Below, piece by piece: positions 19,144-27,520 of a DNA stretch of 64,000 bases. The position numbers and the translations under genes are program-made. The notes beneath the pieces were generated by a model. That model made no database searches and had not been told where the DNA came from. It saw only the letters and a list, made by a program, of their open reading frames with translations. Each line of letters begins with the position of its first letter. The first letter of the stretch is position 1. This DNA comes from Parvibaculum sp. (GTDB taxonomy: Bacteria; Pseudomonadota; Alphaproteobacteria; Parvibaculales; Parvibaculaceae). The stretch is from NCBI GenBank assembly GCA_019635955.1, contig JAHBYL010000005.1, forward strand, positions 33,843 through 97,842. The letters are read 5' to 3'.

Positions 19144-19942
19144 GATAGGTCTTCTCCGCGACGTGAATGAAGAAATCGGTTTCCTCGTCCTTGTAGTCCG
19201 CCGCGAAATCGCCATAGGTCGTGACCTTCTGGAAGCCGATCTCATGCATCAGCTTGCGCGTGTAGCTCTTGCGCAAGGGAAACATGTTGAGGTGATAGAC
19301 CGCGCCATCGGCGAAGGTGTAGCGGAAGCGCGCAAGACTATCGTCGACATGTTCCGGCTCTGCGCTCACCCGGTCTCCGCAATAGTAATATTTCTTCTTC
19401 GACTTGAATCCGAGGTCGAGAATGGCGTCGTAATTGCGCTGGTCGAGAATGAGAATGCCGTCATGGCGAAGTGCGGCATAAAACTCCGCCAGCGCCCGGC
19501 GACGGTCGCGCTCGTCAAACAGATGCGTGAAGGAGTTACCAAGACAGATGATCGCGTCGAACTTCCCGTGCACATCCTTGTTGAGCCAGCGCCAGTCGGC
19601 ATGAACGGCTTGCATGACGAAGCCGTGATCGCGCCCGTTGGCAAAGGCCTTGGCGAGCATTTCAGCGCTGCCATCGACGCTCGTCACATCGAAACCGGCC
19701 TTGAGGAGCTGCACGGAATTGAAACCCGTACCGGTCGCCACATCGAGAATCTTCTGCTTCCCCCTGCTCCGAAGGATGTCGATGAAGAACTGTCCCTCGC
19801 TTTCTGCACGGCTGTCCCAGTCGATGAGATCGTCCCACTTCTCGACGAAGGGCTCGACATACTCATGCTGATAATTGTCGGTCTCACGCATCGCCAGCGG
19901 ATCGTCGCCGAACTCCTGTTCGTTTTTTCTGAGTTGTTTCAT
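19130..19942 (-). CDS. Glycine/sarcosine N-methyltransferase
   Basis: GSMT methylates glycine to sarcosine and then to dimethylglycine, feeding the next gene. The 270-residue product has the family signature FVEKWDDLIDWDSRAESEG, the SAM site ILDVATGTGFNSVQLL, and FDAIICLGNSFTHLFDE. Betaine accumulates as an osmolyte, so salt or osmotic control is expected but is not visible here. GAGGAGCGCC lies just before the ATG at 19942. The 382-base gap upstream contains a 10-bp inverted repeat. Confidence 0.92.
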   Translation of the reverse strand: MKQLRKNEQEFGDDPLAMRETDNYQHEYVEPFVEKWDDLIDWDSRAESEGQFFIDILRSRGKQKILDVATGTGFNSVQLLKAGFDVTSVDGSAEMLAKAFANGRDHGFVMQAVHADWRWLNKDVHGKFDAIICLGNSFTHLFDERDRRRALAEFYAALRHDGILILDQRNYDAILDLGFKSKKKYYYCGDRVSAEPEHVDDSLARFRYTFADGAVYHLNMFPLRKSYTRKLMHEIGFQKVTTYGDFAADYKDEETDFFIHVAEKTYHEQD

Positions 19943-20090
19943 GGTGGCGCTCCTCGCGAAATGACGGCGCGTGCAAGCGCTTGACGCGCCGCCGGGAATA
20001 ACAAACGGTCCGGCCGCTGGAGGGCCGAAAACCTATGAATCCGATGTCTGAAGCCCGCGAAAGTTAAGCCGCGCAATTCGCACGAAGCGG

Positions 20091-20146
20091 GCCGCATCCC
20101 ATGGCGCCAGTGAAAACGGCAAGGCAGCGAGGCTGCGGGATGCGGC
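20091..20146 (-). other. Inverted repeat in the GSMT leader region
   Basis: GCCGCATCCC (20091-20100) and GGGATGCGGC (20137-20146) form a perfect 10-bp stem with a 36-base loop, 149 bases upstream of the GSMT start. It could be a structured leader or a terminator-like element. I do not recognise a known riboswitch. The rest of the 19,943-20,324 gap shows no convincing gene. Confidence 0.4.
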
Positions 20147-20324
20147 TGAAGGACAAATCCGCGTCGGAGACACGGATTATGGATAAGCCCACTCAGCATC
20201 GGCACGCTAACAAAGCACTTCCGATGCCGCAACCTTGTGAGGCGAAAAATCCATGCGAATAGCGCTGATACGCAATTTTCAGCGATATGAGCGGAGCTTT
20301 GAGCGAAATGTGTGAAGCGGCGTG

Positions 20325-21437
20325 TTACTGCGCTTCGCTCAACAATCCACCATCTGCCTCGCGATTCTCATTGAGCGAGACGCTGCGCACGAGCGGCAAT
20401 GACTGCGGATGATGATCGCGAATCCACGCGACGAGCTTCTCGCGCACCTCGCAGCGCAGATCCCAGGCTTCAGGCGATGTGCGCGCGCTCACCAACGCGC
20501 GAATCTCGATTGTCCGCGCCGTGGCCTCCGTCACCTGAATGACGGACACTTTTCCGTCCCACAGCGGAATATCCTTCACGATTTCCGAAAGATAGGCGCG
20601 CATCTCATCGACCGGCAGCGAATAATCGGCATGAAGAAAGACTGTGCCGATGATGGAAGCGCTCTCCCGTGTCCAGTTCGTGAACGGATTCTGGATGAAA
20701 TATGAAAGCGGCACGATGAGCCGCCGCCAGTCCCATATGCGGATCACGACATAAGTGGCGCCGATTTCCTCGATCCACCCCCATTCGCCTTCGATGACCA
20801 CCGCATCGTCGATACGGATCGGCTGCGTCACGGCAATCTGAATACCTGCGATCAGGTTTTCGAGAACCGGACGCGCCGCAAAGCCGAGCACGAGGCCCGC
20901 TGCTCCTGCCGATGCAAAAATGCTGACGCCATACTGGCGCACGGATTCGAATGTCATCAATGCAGCGCCGAGCGCGAGAAGCACGATCATCGTGTCCATG
21001 ACGCGGCGCAGAATGCGAACCTGCGTTACCTGCTTGCGGGCGAGAAGATTATCCGCAACGTCGATGCGGAAACGCCGCAGATAGGTGTCGCTGACGATAT
21101 GAACGATCGTCACGCCGAGCCAGGCCAGAATCGCGATCAGCCCGACGCCCATGACGGAACTGATCCGGGCGCGCGCATCGTCTTCAAGCGGCGCCGCCTG
21201 CAGGATGAGCGCGCAGGCAACAAAGATGGCAATGGCGCCGGTGAGTTTCCGTGTGCGTCGGAGCACCGTCTGTATATAGACCGCGCGATGCGAGAACGCC
21301 GCCGTGAGAAGCCTGATTGCAATGGCATGTATCAGCAGCGCCACGACCACCGCGATCGCGAGCAGGATCAACGTCGCTGCCCATGAAGGCATCCAGCCGA
21401 AAATCAAGACGAAAGGCGGAAATTGCTGATCGTTCAC
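20325..21437 (-). CDS. Mechanosensitive channel, MscS family
   Basis: The 370-residue protein has four or five N-terminal membrane segments. Next comes the conserved pore helix and beta domain (FASAGAAGLVLGFAARPVLENLIAGIQIAVTQPIRIDD) and an MscS C-terminal cage region. Such channels release solutes on hypo-osmotic shock. Its place upstream of the betaine genes on the same strand suggests a shared osmotic theme, although a 382-base gap separates them. The start ATG at 21437 (MNDQQFPPFVLIFGW) seems natural. Confidence 0.88.
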   Translation of the reverse strand: MNDQQFPPFVLIFGWMPSWAATLILLAIAVVVALLIHAIAIRLLTAAFSHRAVYIQTVLRRTRKLTGAIAIFVACALILQAAPLEDDARARISSVMGVGLIAILAWLGVTIVHIVSDTYLRRFRIDVADNLLARKQVTQVRILRRVMDTMIVLLALGAALMTFESVRQYGVSIFASAGAAGLVLGFAARPVLENLIAGIQIAVTQPIRIDDAVVIEGEWGWIEEIGATYVVIRIWDWRRLIVPLSYFIQNPFTNWTRESASIIGTVFLHADYSLPVDEMRAYLSEIVKDIPLWDGKVSVIQVTEATARTIEIRALVSARTSPEAWDLRCEVREKLVAWIRDHHPQSLPLVRSVSLNENREADGGLLSEAQ

Positions 21438-21530
21438 ACACCCGTTCCGCGACTGGTTCCACTTCAGACCCAGTCACGATAGGTCGCGTATCCGTCTCGG
21501 CAAGTGCAAGCCGGCGCCCGCCTTGCCCGA

Positions 21531-22418
21531 CTATTGCGGAGGCACGTGCGTTCTCAGAAACGATATCTGATCGCCAATGACCGCTTCGCGAATGTCGGGC
21601 CGGTAGACGTCGAAATGCCGGATCGGATACCGCCTGATCTCACCGCGCGGTGCGAACTTGGCGATTTCCAAGACCAGTTCGACGGGCGTTTCCTTGTCGT
21701 GCTCGGCGACGCTCAGGAGAAGTGGCGCATCGAGTTTCTTCGCATGATCGCTCGGCTTGTATCTGGCCATTTCCAGAATGCCCGCCGGCGCTATCCGGTT
21801 TTCCCAGGTCGTCTTGCCGGTTCCGATCATCGCCTCGACGATTTCCGCCGCCTCGTCCGACGCCATCACCGCCAGTTCTCCCGGGCGGCCGACCGCCTTG
21901 ATATAGCGCCTCGGCAATCCGAGCTTTCCACGAAGCCAGTCGGAGAGGATCGCCCGGAATAGTTTCTGCGTGTCTTTCCTGCTGCGTCCCTCGACGGTTT
22001 TCGGAAAGCCGTTGAACGGCACCTGCGAAATCACGGCCGAAATTTTCCCGTCTCGCGCCGCTGCAACCACCACATGCCCGCCGCCGAGCGATGAGCCCCA
22101 GAGGGCGATCCGCGCCGGATCGACGGAAGGTTCCGCGCGAGCAAAGGCGATGGCCGCCGTGATATCCGCGAGCTGTCCCTCGACGGAGATTAGCTGGCGC
22201 GGCCTGCCCTCGCTCTCACCGAACCCGCGATAGTCGAATGTGAGGACGGCATAACCGGCTTCGCAGAACATTCGCGCCGCATCTTCAAGCCGGTCCATCG
22301 TCCCGCCAAAACCGTGACACATGACGAGACAGGCATGAGGCGGCGCCCCGTCCGGCGTGCGGAGATAGCCCTTGATCAGGGTCTTTCCCGATTTGAACGA
22401 TAGCGCGCGCCGGTCCAT
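21531..22418 (-). CDS. Alpha/beta hydrolase (dienelactone-hydrolase-like)
   Basis: The 295-residue product has MCHGFGGTMDRLED, the strand TFDYRGFGESEG, the nucleophile elbow WGSSLGGGH and a late ...RHFDVYRPDIREAVIGDQISFL containing the His. It fits the serine aminopeptidase/DLH-like hydrolase group; the substrate is unknown. I chose ATG 22418 (MDRRALSFKSGK) because GGGAGG lies 6 bases upstream; earlier ATGs fall in the palindrome. The TetR gene upstream and the palindrome suggest induction by a ligand. Confidence 0.82.
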   Translation of the reverse strand: MDRRALSFKSGKTLIKGYLRTPDGAPPHACLVMCHGFGGTMDRLEDAARMFCEAGYAVLTFDYRGFGESEGRPRQLISVEGQLADITAAIAFARAEPSVDPARIALWGSSLGGGHVVVAAARDGKISAVISQVPFNGFPKTVEGRSRKDTQKLFRAILSDWLRGKLGLPRRYIKAVGRPGELAVMASDEAAEIVEAMIGTGKTTWENRIAPAGILEMARYKPSDHAKKLDAPLLLSVAEHDKETPVELVLEIAKFAPRGEIRRYPIRHFDVYRPDIREAVIGDQISFLRTHVPPQ

Positions 22419-22435
22419 GAATGCCTCCCGCTCCA

Positions 22436-22463
22436 TATTTCGATACATATATGTATCGAAATA
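22436..22463. promoter_or_regulatory. 28-bp perfect palindrome, candidate TetR operator
   Basis: The sequence is TATTTCGATACATA followed exactly by its reverse complement. It lies between the tetR stop (22485) and the hydrolase ATG (22418), so a bound dimer would block transcription of the hydrolase gene. It is strikingly AT-rich among GC-rich neighbours. Confidence 0.75.
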
Positions 22464-22484
22464 AAGGGTTCAAGCACAGACGCA

Positions 22485-23084
22485 TTATTTTGCCGCAAGC
22501 AGCCCCAATGCCCTGAAGCTGCGGCGAAGATAGGCTCTTGCCTCGGCCTCGCCCGGTGCCTCCGTTCGCATGAGCAGCAGGTTCAGGAATACACCGGCGA
22601 TCAGCGCTTCGAGCGCAGCCAGGTCCGTGTCGGATGGCAATTCCCCCTCGCGCTTCGCACGCGCGAGAAGCTTGCGGAATTCGGCCTGGCGGGGCCCGAG
22701 CTGCGTCTTCAGATAAATCTCGAACAGGGCCGGCGCTGCCAGAAGCTGCGTCACCAGCGGTCGCGCAAAAGGCTGCGAGACGAGGCGCGGCACGATGTCG
22801 ACAGCCTGCTGCAACACGCCGGCAAGCGGCAGATCGCGCCACTCGCCCGCTTGTTCCTCGGCGCCGATCCTGATCTGGGCGATGGCATCGGCAAGCAGCG
22901 CCTCGCGCGAAGCCCAGCGCCGGTAGAGCGTCGTGCGCGCCACACCTGCACGCCGCGCCACCTCCTCAAGGCTCGTTCCCGCCGCCCCCCTCTCGATGAA
23001 GAGGCCGAGCGCAGCATCCAAAATCGCCTTGTCCGCCTCGTTGTCCCGCGGCCTTCCCCGCCGGCGCCCGCCCTCAGCCGCCAT
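22485..23084 (-). CDS. TetR family transcriptional regulator
   Basis: The 199-residue product has a basic start (RRRGRPRDNEADKAILDAALGLF) and the helix-turn-helix TSLEEVARRAGVARTTLYRRWASREALL. The C-terminal ligand domain ends MRTEAPGEAEARAYLRRSFRALGLL. It probably binds the palindrome immediately downstream and represses the hydrolase gene. The inducer is unknown. Its start overlaps the end of the DUF2459 gene by 11 bases. Confidence 0.88.
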   Translation of the reverse strand: MAAEGGRRRGRPRDNEADKAILDAALGLFIERGAAGTSLEEVARRAGVARTTLYRRWASREALLADAIAQIRIGAEEQAGEWRDLPLAGVLQQAVDIVPRLVSQPFARPLVTQLLAAPALFEIYLKTQLGPRQAEFRKLLARAKREGELPSDTDLAALEALIAGVFLNLLLMRTEAPGEAEARAYLRRSFRALGLLAAK

Positions 23085-23715
23085 TTACGGCACCCCCCGC
23101 ATTGAGCGGACGCAGCTGCTTCATAAGGTCTTCGGCGCGCTGCACGCCCCGCGCCTGCACCGAAACGCCCGCCGTTTCGAGCCCGCGCGCCGTCCAGGTG
23201 TTGCAGGTATTGGTGAGGCTGAAGCGGCCAGTCGCCGGATAGAAGGCGCTGAAGGCATAGAGCCCCTTGGCCGAAACCTCCGCGCGCGCCCCCTCCCGCG
23301 CGAAACTCTCATGAAGATAGCCGATCAGCACGGCGAAATTCTCCGGTGCGAATTCGAGCGCGACTTCTTCCACATCGCTGAAATATTCGGATGGCCGGGC
23401 CGTCAGCGCTGCAAGATGGACGACGGCGGGCCCCGGAAAGGCCGCGCCGATGGCCGCCAGCACGCCCGCCTCCGGCTCCGGATAGAAATCCGCATCGCCC
23501 CAGCCGAATTCGAGATAGAGGGCGCCGGGAAAATCCGCCGCCTCGGGGATTTTGCCGTGCGGGATATCCTCCACGGCGACGACAATGCCCGTGTGCCAGC
23601 CATTGCTGCTGACATAAACGGTGCGCGCCTCACCCGCCGCGAACGCCCAGGCCGCCGCCGGATACAGGGCGAGGAGGAGAATGAGCGCCAGCCTCGTGCC
23701 TTTCATTCGCTGCAT
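23074..23715 (-). CDS. DUF2459 (TIGR02117) family exported protein
   Basis: The 213-residue product has an N-terminal signal (LALILLLALYPAAAWAFA) and then VYVSSNGWHTGIVVAVED, YLEFGWGDADFYPEP and LTNTCNTWTARGLETAG. These are the conserved segments of DUF2459, a periplasmic family of unknown function. Position in the operon: the TRIC gene stop is 2 bases before its ATG, with GAGGA at the right spacing, and tetR overlaps its end. Confidence 0.8.
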   Translation of the reverse strand: MQRMKGTRLALILLLALYPAAAWAFAAGEARTVYVSSNGWHTGIVVAVEDIPHGKIPEAADFPGALYLEFGWGDADFYPEPEAGVLAAIGAAFPGPAVVHLAALTARPSEYFSDVEEVALEFAPENFAVLIGYLHESFAREGARAEVSAKGLYAFSAFYPATGRFSLTNTCNTWTARGLETAGVSVQARGVQRAEDLMKQLRPLNAGGAVNGG

Positions 23716-23716
23716 C

Positions 23717-24343
23717 TCAGTCCTCGCCCGGATCGACCTTCAGCGTCGGGATCGACCAGTTGTAATGGATCGCAGGGAGCCGGATCGCGAGCACCGCGCC
23801 GCTCGACAACCAGAAGGTCAGAAGCGGCGGCCAGCCCATCCAGTCCCCCAGCACGAAGAGCGAAGCGCCGCAAAGCGCGGCCAGCGCATAGACTTCCTTG
23901 CGCAGGATGGTCGGCGTCCGGTTCGCCAGCACGTCGCGGATGATGCCGCCGACAATGCCGGTGATGACGCCCATCACCACCGCGATGAAGCCCGATGTAC
24001 CCGTTTCCAGCGCCTTGCGCGTGCCGAGCGAGACGAACACGGCAAGCCCCACGGCATCGGCGATGGCGACCGGCCGCCGGACCCGGTGGGCAAAGCGCGC
24101 GAAGGGAATCGTCGCGAGCGCGGCCGCGCCAGCCAGCACCACATACCAGGGCGCCGCAATCCAGAAGATCGGCGCGCCGAGCAGGAGGTCGCGCACCGTG
24201 CCGCCGCCGACGGCGACGATGATGCCGAGCACCATGACGCCGAACCAGTCCATCTGCCGTTCGCCGGCAACAAGCGCACCCGAAACCGCGAAAGCGGCGA
24301 TCCCGACAAGCTGGAGTGAGAGAAGTAGATCGATCATGTCCAT
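23717..24343 (-). CDS. TRIC-type (UPF0126) cation channel protein
   Basis: The 208-residue protein has seven hydrophobic segments and two repeats with the conserved Gly motifs VGGGTVRDLLLG and GIVGGIIRDVLANRTPTIL. These match UPF0126/YicG, the bacterial relatives of trimeric intracellular cation channels. Transport is likely of K+ or other small cations, but this is inference. I prefer ATG 24343; a TTG two codons upstream is possible. It heads a minus-strand run with DUF2459 and tetR. Confidence 0.86.
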   Translation of the reverse strand: MDMIDLLLSLQLVGIAAFAVSGALVAGERQMDWFGVMVLGIIVAVGGGTVRDLLLGAPIFWIAAPWYVVLAGAAALATIPFARFAHRVRRPVAIADAVGLAVFVSLGTRKALETGTSGFIAVVMGVITGIVGGIIRDVLANRTPTILRKEVYALAALCGASLFVLGDWMGWPPLLTFWLSSGAVLAIRLPAIHYNWSIPTLKVDPGED

Positions 24344-24499
24344 CGTCAAACGCTAGCGCCACTGGCGGCCGGGTGCCAGCCCGCGCGGCAATATGCTTGC
24401 CCCGCCCGGCCCCGGCTGCCAGTCTTGCGAAAAGCCGTAGCGCTTCCGCCCCGCTTTCCCAAGCCGGAAAACAAGCCAGAAACCAAAGGGAGTACCGCC

Positions 24500-25606
24500 G
24501 TGCAGGAGGAGCCGCAGCATATCTCGCCCGCCCGGCGCGACGCCCCGGCACCGCAGGCGCCTCGCCCGATCTACTGGCTTCTCGGCCTCGTCGCCACCGC
24601 TCTCGCACTGGTTGCCATCGTGATCGGGCGGGAATTCCTCGCGCCGCTCGCCGTCGCGATTCTCCTTTTCAGCCTCATCTCGGCGCTGATCGACCTTGCC
24701 CGCCATTTCCGGATCGGATCGCTCGCCATACCGAACTGGGTCGCGACCCTCACGGTCTCCCTGCTCACGGCGGCGGCGCTGATGGTCCTGTTCGGCCTCC
24801 TGTCGGCGCAGATCAATGCCGCGGTCGCCACTGCCTCCGACTATACCGACCGTGCCGAACAGGCGATTTCCGCGCTCTTTGCCTGGCTCGGCGAAGATGC
24901 CGCCGCGGCCGCACAGGCCGCCTTCCGCGACATCGATCTCGGCGACAATCTCCGGCTGCTGGCGGGCTCGGCCGGCGGCCTGCTCATCTCGACCATTCTC
25001 GTCATTCTCTATATCGGCTTTTTGTTCGCCGAACGGCCGCATTTCGCCGCCAAGTTCGAGAAGCTCTTTCCCGATCCCGACCGCGCAAACCGGCTGCGCC
25101 ATATTCTCGGCGCGATCGGTCGCAGCGTCCGGCACTATGTTCTGGTCAAGACGGCGGTCAGCCTCACCACGGCGGGCGTCGTCTATGTCATCCTGCTGCT
25201 GCTCGGCATCGACTTCGCGGAGCCCATCGCGACGCTCACCTTCTTCTTCAACTTCATTCCGAATATCGGTTCGATCGCCGCGTCGCTTCTGCCCGCCATG
25301 GTGGCGCTGGTGCAGTTCGGCGACTGGCCCATGGCGCTCATCGTGCTGTTCGGTGTCGGCGCGATCCAGTTCTCCATCGGCAACATCATCGAGCCCATGC
25401 TGATGGGCCGTGCGCTGCACCTGTCGTCGCTCGCGATCATCCTGTCGCTGACATTCTGGGGCGCGGTCTGGGGCGTGGTCGGGCTCTTTCTCGCGGTGCC
25501 GATCATGGTGGTGGTCATGATCGTCTGCGCCCATGTGCCGGGCCTCAAACCCGTGGCGATCCTGCTCTCGCGCGATGGCGACCTGAACGAGAGCGGCGAA
25601 AGCTAG
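24500..25606 (+). CDS. AI-2E family transporter (PerM-like)
   Basis: The 368-residue protein has about eight membrane segments: two near the start, a soluble helical loop (residues ~115-165), then ILVILYIGFLFAERPHF and FFFNFIPNIGSIAASLLP followed by EPMLMGRALHLSSLAIILSL. That layout is the UPF0118/PerM family, of which some members export AI-2. GTG 24500 with AAGGGAG eight bases upstream is preferred over TTG 24425. It is divergent from the TRIC gene. Confidence 0.86.
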   Translation: MQEEPQHISPARRDAPAPQAPRPIYWLLGLVATALALVAIVIGREFLAPLAVAILLFSLISALIDLARHFRIGSLAIPNWVATLTVSLLTAAALMVLFGLLSAQINAAVATASDYTDRAEQAISALFAWLGEDAAAAAQAAFRDIDLGDNLRLLAGSAGGLLISTILVILYIGFLFAERPHFAAKFEKLFPDPDRANRLRHILGAIGRSVRHYVLVKTAVSLTTAGVVYVILLLLGIDFAEPIATLTFFFNFIPNIGSIAASLLPAMVALVQFGDWPMALIVLFGVGAIQFSIGNIIEPMLMGRALHLSSLAIILSLTFWGAVWGVVGLFLAVPIMVVVMIVCAHVPGLKPVAILLSRDGDLNESGES

Positions 25607-25647
25607 AACTCGATCACCCGTGATCGTGAAAAGGGAACATGGCAGAG

Positions 25648-25785
25648 CTAGCGCCGGTGAAAGAAAAGGGCGTAGGCAGCGCCCATGGCGGATCCGACGC
25701 CCACCCCGAGCGGAATGTTGTCTATTGCGACCCCGAAGACCGATCCAATCGCGACGCCCCAGATCATGGCAATTCCGAAATTCAT
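25648..25785 (-). CDS. Small glycine-rich membrane protein
   Basis: A 45-codon frame begins MNFGIAMIWGVAIGSVFGVA and ends YALFFHRR. The ATG at 25785 has GGGAGGAAA a few bases upstream. Almost the whole chain is hydrophobic with regularly spaced Gly (a glycine-zipper look), broken by one DN pair, so it is probably a two-segment membrane hairpin. The function is unknown. It converges with the AI-2E gene and lies upstream of nothing on its own strand until the AI-2E stop. Confidence 0.7.
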   Translation of the reverse strand: MNFGIAMIWGVAIGSVFGVAIDNIPLGVGVGSAMGAAYALFFHRR

Positions 25786-25845
25786 GTGTTTCCTCCCTTC
25801 TCATGGAGCGATCCATGCCGGCGATCTGAACGAAGGCGAGGAAGC

Positions 25846-26277
25846 CTAGAACTCGATGACGACCGATGGCGCGCTGCGCTTCGCCTCGCCGTGATGGACG
25901 ACTTCAATATTGTTGCCGTCGGGATCGAGCACGAAGGCGGCGTAGTAGCCGGGGTGATACTGATCCCTGAGGCCGGGCGCGCCGAAATCGCGGCCGCCAT
26001 GGGCGAGCGCCGTGCGGTAGACTTCATCCACCGTTGCCCGGTCCTTCGCCTGGAAGGCCAGATGGTTCCGTCCGGTCAATTCGCCGAATGCCGCCTCGCT
26101 GCCGGCGGAGGACACGACAAACTCGTCGGCCCAGAAATAGCCGTCCGGCGTGTCGGTGACGGGAACCTCGAGCACGGCAAGAATGGCCTTGTAGAAATCC
26201 CTGCTGGCATCGAGATCCCTCACCACGAGTTGCACGTGATCGATAAGCCGGCCCCGGTGCAGTCGATTGAGTTCCAT
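25846..26277 (-). CDS. VOC family protein (glyoxalase/bleomycin-resistance fold)
   Basis: The 143-residue product reads LIDHVQLVVRDLDASRDFYKAIL, then HLAFQAKDRATVDEVYRTAL and DQYHPGYYAAFVLDPDGNNIEVVHH. His, His and Glu at the expected strands fit a metal-dependent vicinal-oxygen-chelate enzyme. The substrate is unknown. I chose ATG 26277 with AGGAGAAG upstream. It is the last host gene before the prophage. Confidence 0.85.
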   Translation of the reverse strand: MELNRLHRGRLIDHVQLVVRDLDASRDFYKAILAVLEVPVTDTPDGYFWADEFVVSSAGSEAAFGELTGRNHLAFQAKDRATVDEVYRTALAHGGRDFGAPGLRDQYHPGYYAAFVLDPDGNNIEVVHHGEAKRSAPSVVIEF

Positions 26278-26461
26278 GGCTCTTCTCCTTCGGAAAATGG
26301 GTCCGTGAGGCTTCTTCAAACAACAACGAACGGAGGCGCCCAAACGATGCGGCGGCATGTTGACTGATTGCGTGGAGAGGATGGGATTGGCGAAAACAGG
26401 CTTTGGCCTGTTTTCGTCCTCGGCCTTACGGCCTTCGGATCGAGCGGCGGTGCCGCTCGCC
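26278..26461. other. Host flank left of the prophage: tRNA-end copy and hairpins
   Basis: No gene is seen. The 15-mer GGAGAGGATGGGATT (26374-26388) is identical to the 3' part of the tRNA-Ser gene beyond the prophage (60878-60892). It is followed by an 11-bp hairpin (CGAAAACAGGC, 26391-26401, with 26406-26416) and an 8-bp hairpin (26441-26448 with 26452-26459) right at the predicted phage end. Confidence 0.6.
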
Positions 26462-26478
26462 TGTGGGGAGGTGATCGC

Positions 26479-26656
26479 TTTGGCACGGGCTATCGAGGGA
26501 CCGAAACCACCGGGCGCGGCGGAAAGTGTTGTGGGTATCGGCACTTAACCGCCTCTCGACATCCCGAAAACCCGGCGCGCGCTTTGGCACCGAACGAGCG
26601 GGATTGAGCGAAAGCGAGCACTTCGCGCACTTGTTTTGGCACGGAAGCGAGCGGGA
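26479..26656 (+). repeat. Left-end transposase-site array (L1, L2, L3)
   Basis: Three direct copies begin TTTGGCAC at 26479, 26583 and 26635. L2 and L3 agree over about 21-22 bases, ending GCGAGCGGGA, and L1 keeps ...CGAGGGA. They are the expected MuA-type binding sites of a left end. The stretch 26,462-26,899 holds these sites and no convincing gene. Confidence 0.7.
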
Positions 26657-26899
26657 ACAATCACCTTGCGCGCGGATCGTGAGCAGCCGGAAACCCAGAA
26701 AGTACCGCGACTTTCGCGCCGAGAAACGCCGCGCGTCCGGCCGCCTGGCGGGTGACGGTGCGGCCCGGCAATCCGTCACGGTCTGCGCAAATCGCCGTCC
26801 GCGCCGTGACGGTTCTCCAAGTCATTGAAATTAAGAGGATATCCAGCCGCGCCGGAGAGAGGTGTCCGCGACGACGTGACGGCTAACAGTCACGTCTAT

Positions 26900-27403
26900 T
26901 CAGGCCTTCCGCAGCTCTCGTTTCAGACTGTTAACGGCCACCCGCAACCCGCCGCGAAATTCGGCGTCATCCTCGATATCCCAGGTCTGGCCGTAAATGC
27001 GGGCGGTCGCTTCGCCGATCTCCGCACCGTCGGCCTCGCCGTCCGCCGCTTCGTATGCGGCCTTCACCTCATCCATGACCTCGATGAAACGGGCGACTTC
27101 GACCGGAGCATGCCCGCCACGCCGCCCAATCGGCCGCTCGTCCCACAGGAGCCAGTCGAGCGAAACGCCGCCTGCCTTTGCTATCGCGGCGATGCTGTAG
27201 AGGTTCGGTTTCGCCTTTCCATTCAGGTATCGCGAGATCATCTCGTCCGTCACCCCGGCGATCTCCCCCGCCGCGCCGTTCCCGCCGAGTTGGGAGACCA
27301 CGGCCCCAAGGCGCGACGCGAATCCGGCGTCCCATCCTTCTACCCGCGCGCCGTCTTTCTTCCCTGCCCTTCGGCTAACCGAAGCCATTGATTTCCCAAA
27401 CAT
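26900..27403 (-). CDS. Prophage repressor (XRE-type helix-turn-helix)
   Basis: The 167-residue protein is the only leftward phage gene. After a basic start it has an XRE-like domain: FASRLGAVVSQLGGNGAAGEIAGVTDEMISRYLNGKAKPNLYSIAAIAKAG in pieces, then SLDWLLWDE. It should hold the early promoters off during lysogeny, like Mu c. The C-terminal part has no S24 protease motif that I can see, so RecA-triggered self-cleavage is unlikely. The start may be 27403 or the ATG at 27388. Confidence 0.8.
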   Translation of the reverse strand: MFGKSMASVSRRAGKKDGARVEGWDAGFASRLGAVVSQLGGNGAAGEIAGVTDEMISRYLNGKAKPNLYSIAAIAKAGGVSLDWLLWDERPIGRRGGHAPVEVARFIEVMDEVKAAYEAADGEADGAEIGEATARIYGQTWDIEDDAEFRGGLRVAVNSLKRELRKA

Positions 27404-27520
27404 AATTGGAAAGTCGCGAATTAACCGACTTTTCTCGTTGACGAATGACGACTTTTGTTGGAATCATCCACGCATTAACCAACTTTCATCGTCGTTTCGG
27501 CCTAACAGGATATCGCTACC
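27404..27520. promoter_or_regulatory. Early control region with repeated operator-like motifs
   Basis: The divergent gap between the repressor and the Ner-like gene has ATTAACCGACTTT at 27420 and ATTAACCAACTTT at 27474 (12 of 13 bases equal). Further CGACTTT copies lie at 27449 and, inverted, at about 27408-27415. TTGACG (27438-27443) with GAATCA 17 bases later could be a rightward promoter. Binding by repressor and/or Ner-like protein is inferred. Confidence 0.55.

Noticed and set aside
19943..20324. SAM, SAH or glycine riboswitch upstream of the betaine genes
   Set aside because: I looked for the conserved cores of these classes and could not find them; only an inverted repeat is supported.
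24353..25816. 487-codon minus-strand frame opposite the AI-2E gene
   Set aside because: Composition is Arg/Asp/Glu repeats typical of an antisense frame; the AI-2E gene has proper membrane segments.
26426..26828. Two open frames inside the left phage end
   Set aside because: They cover the transposase-site repeats, lack ribosome binding sites and have no recognisable motif; the stretch is better read as end DNA.
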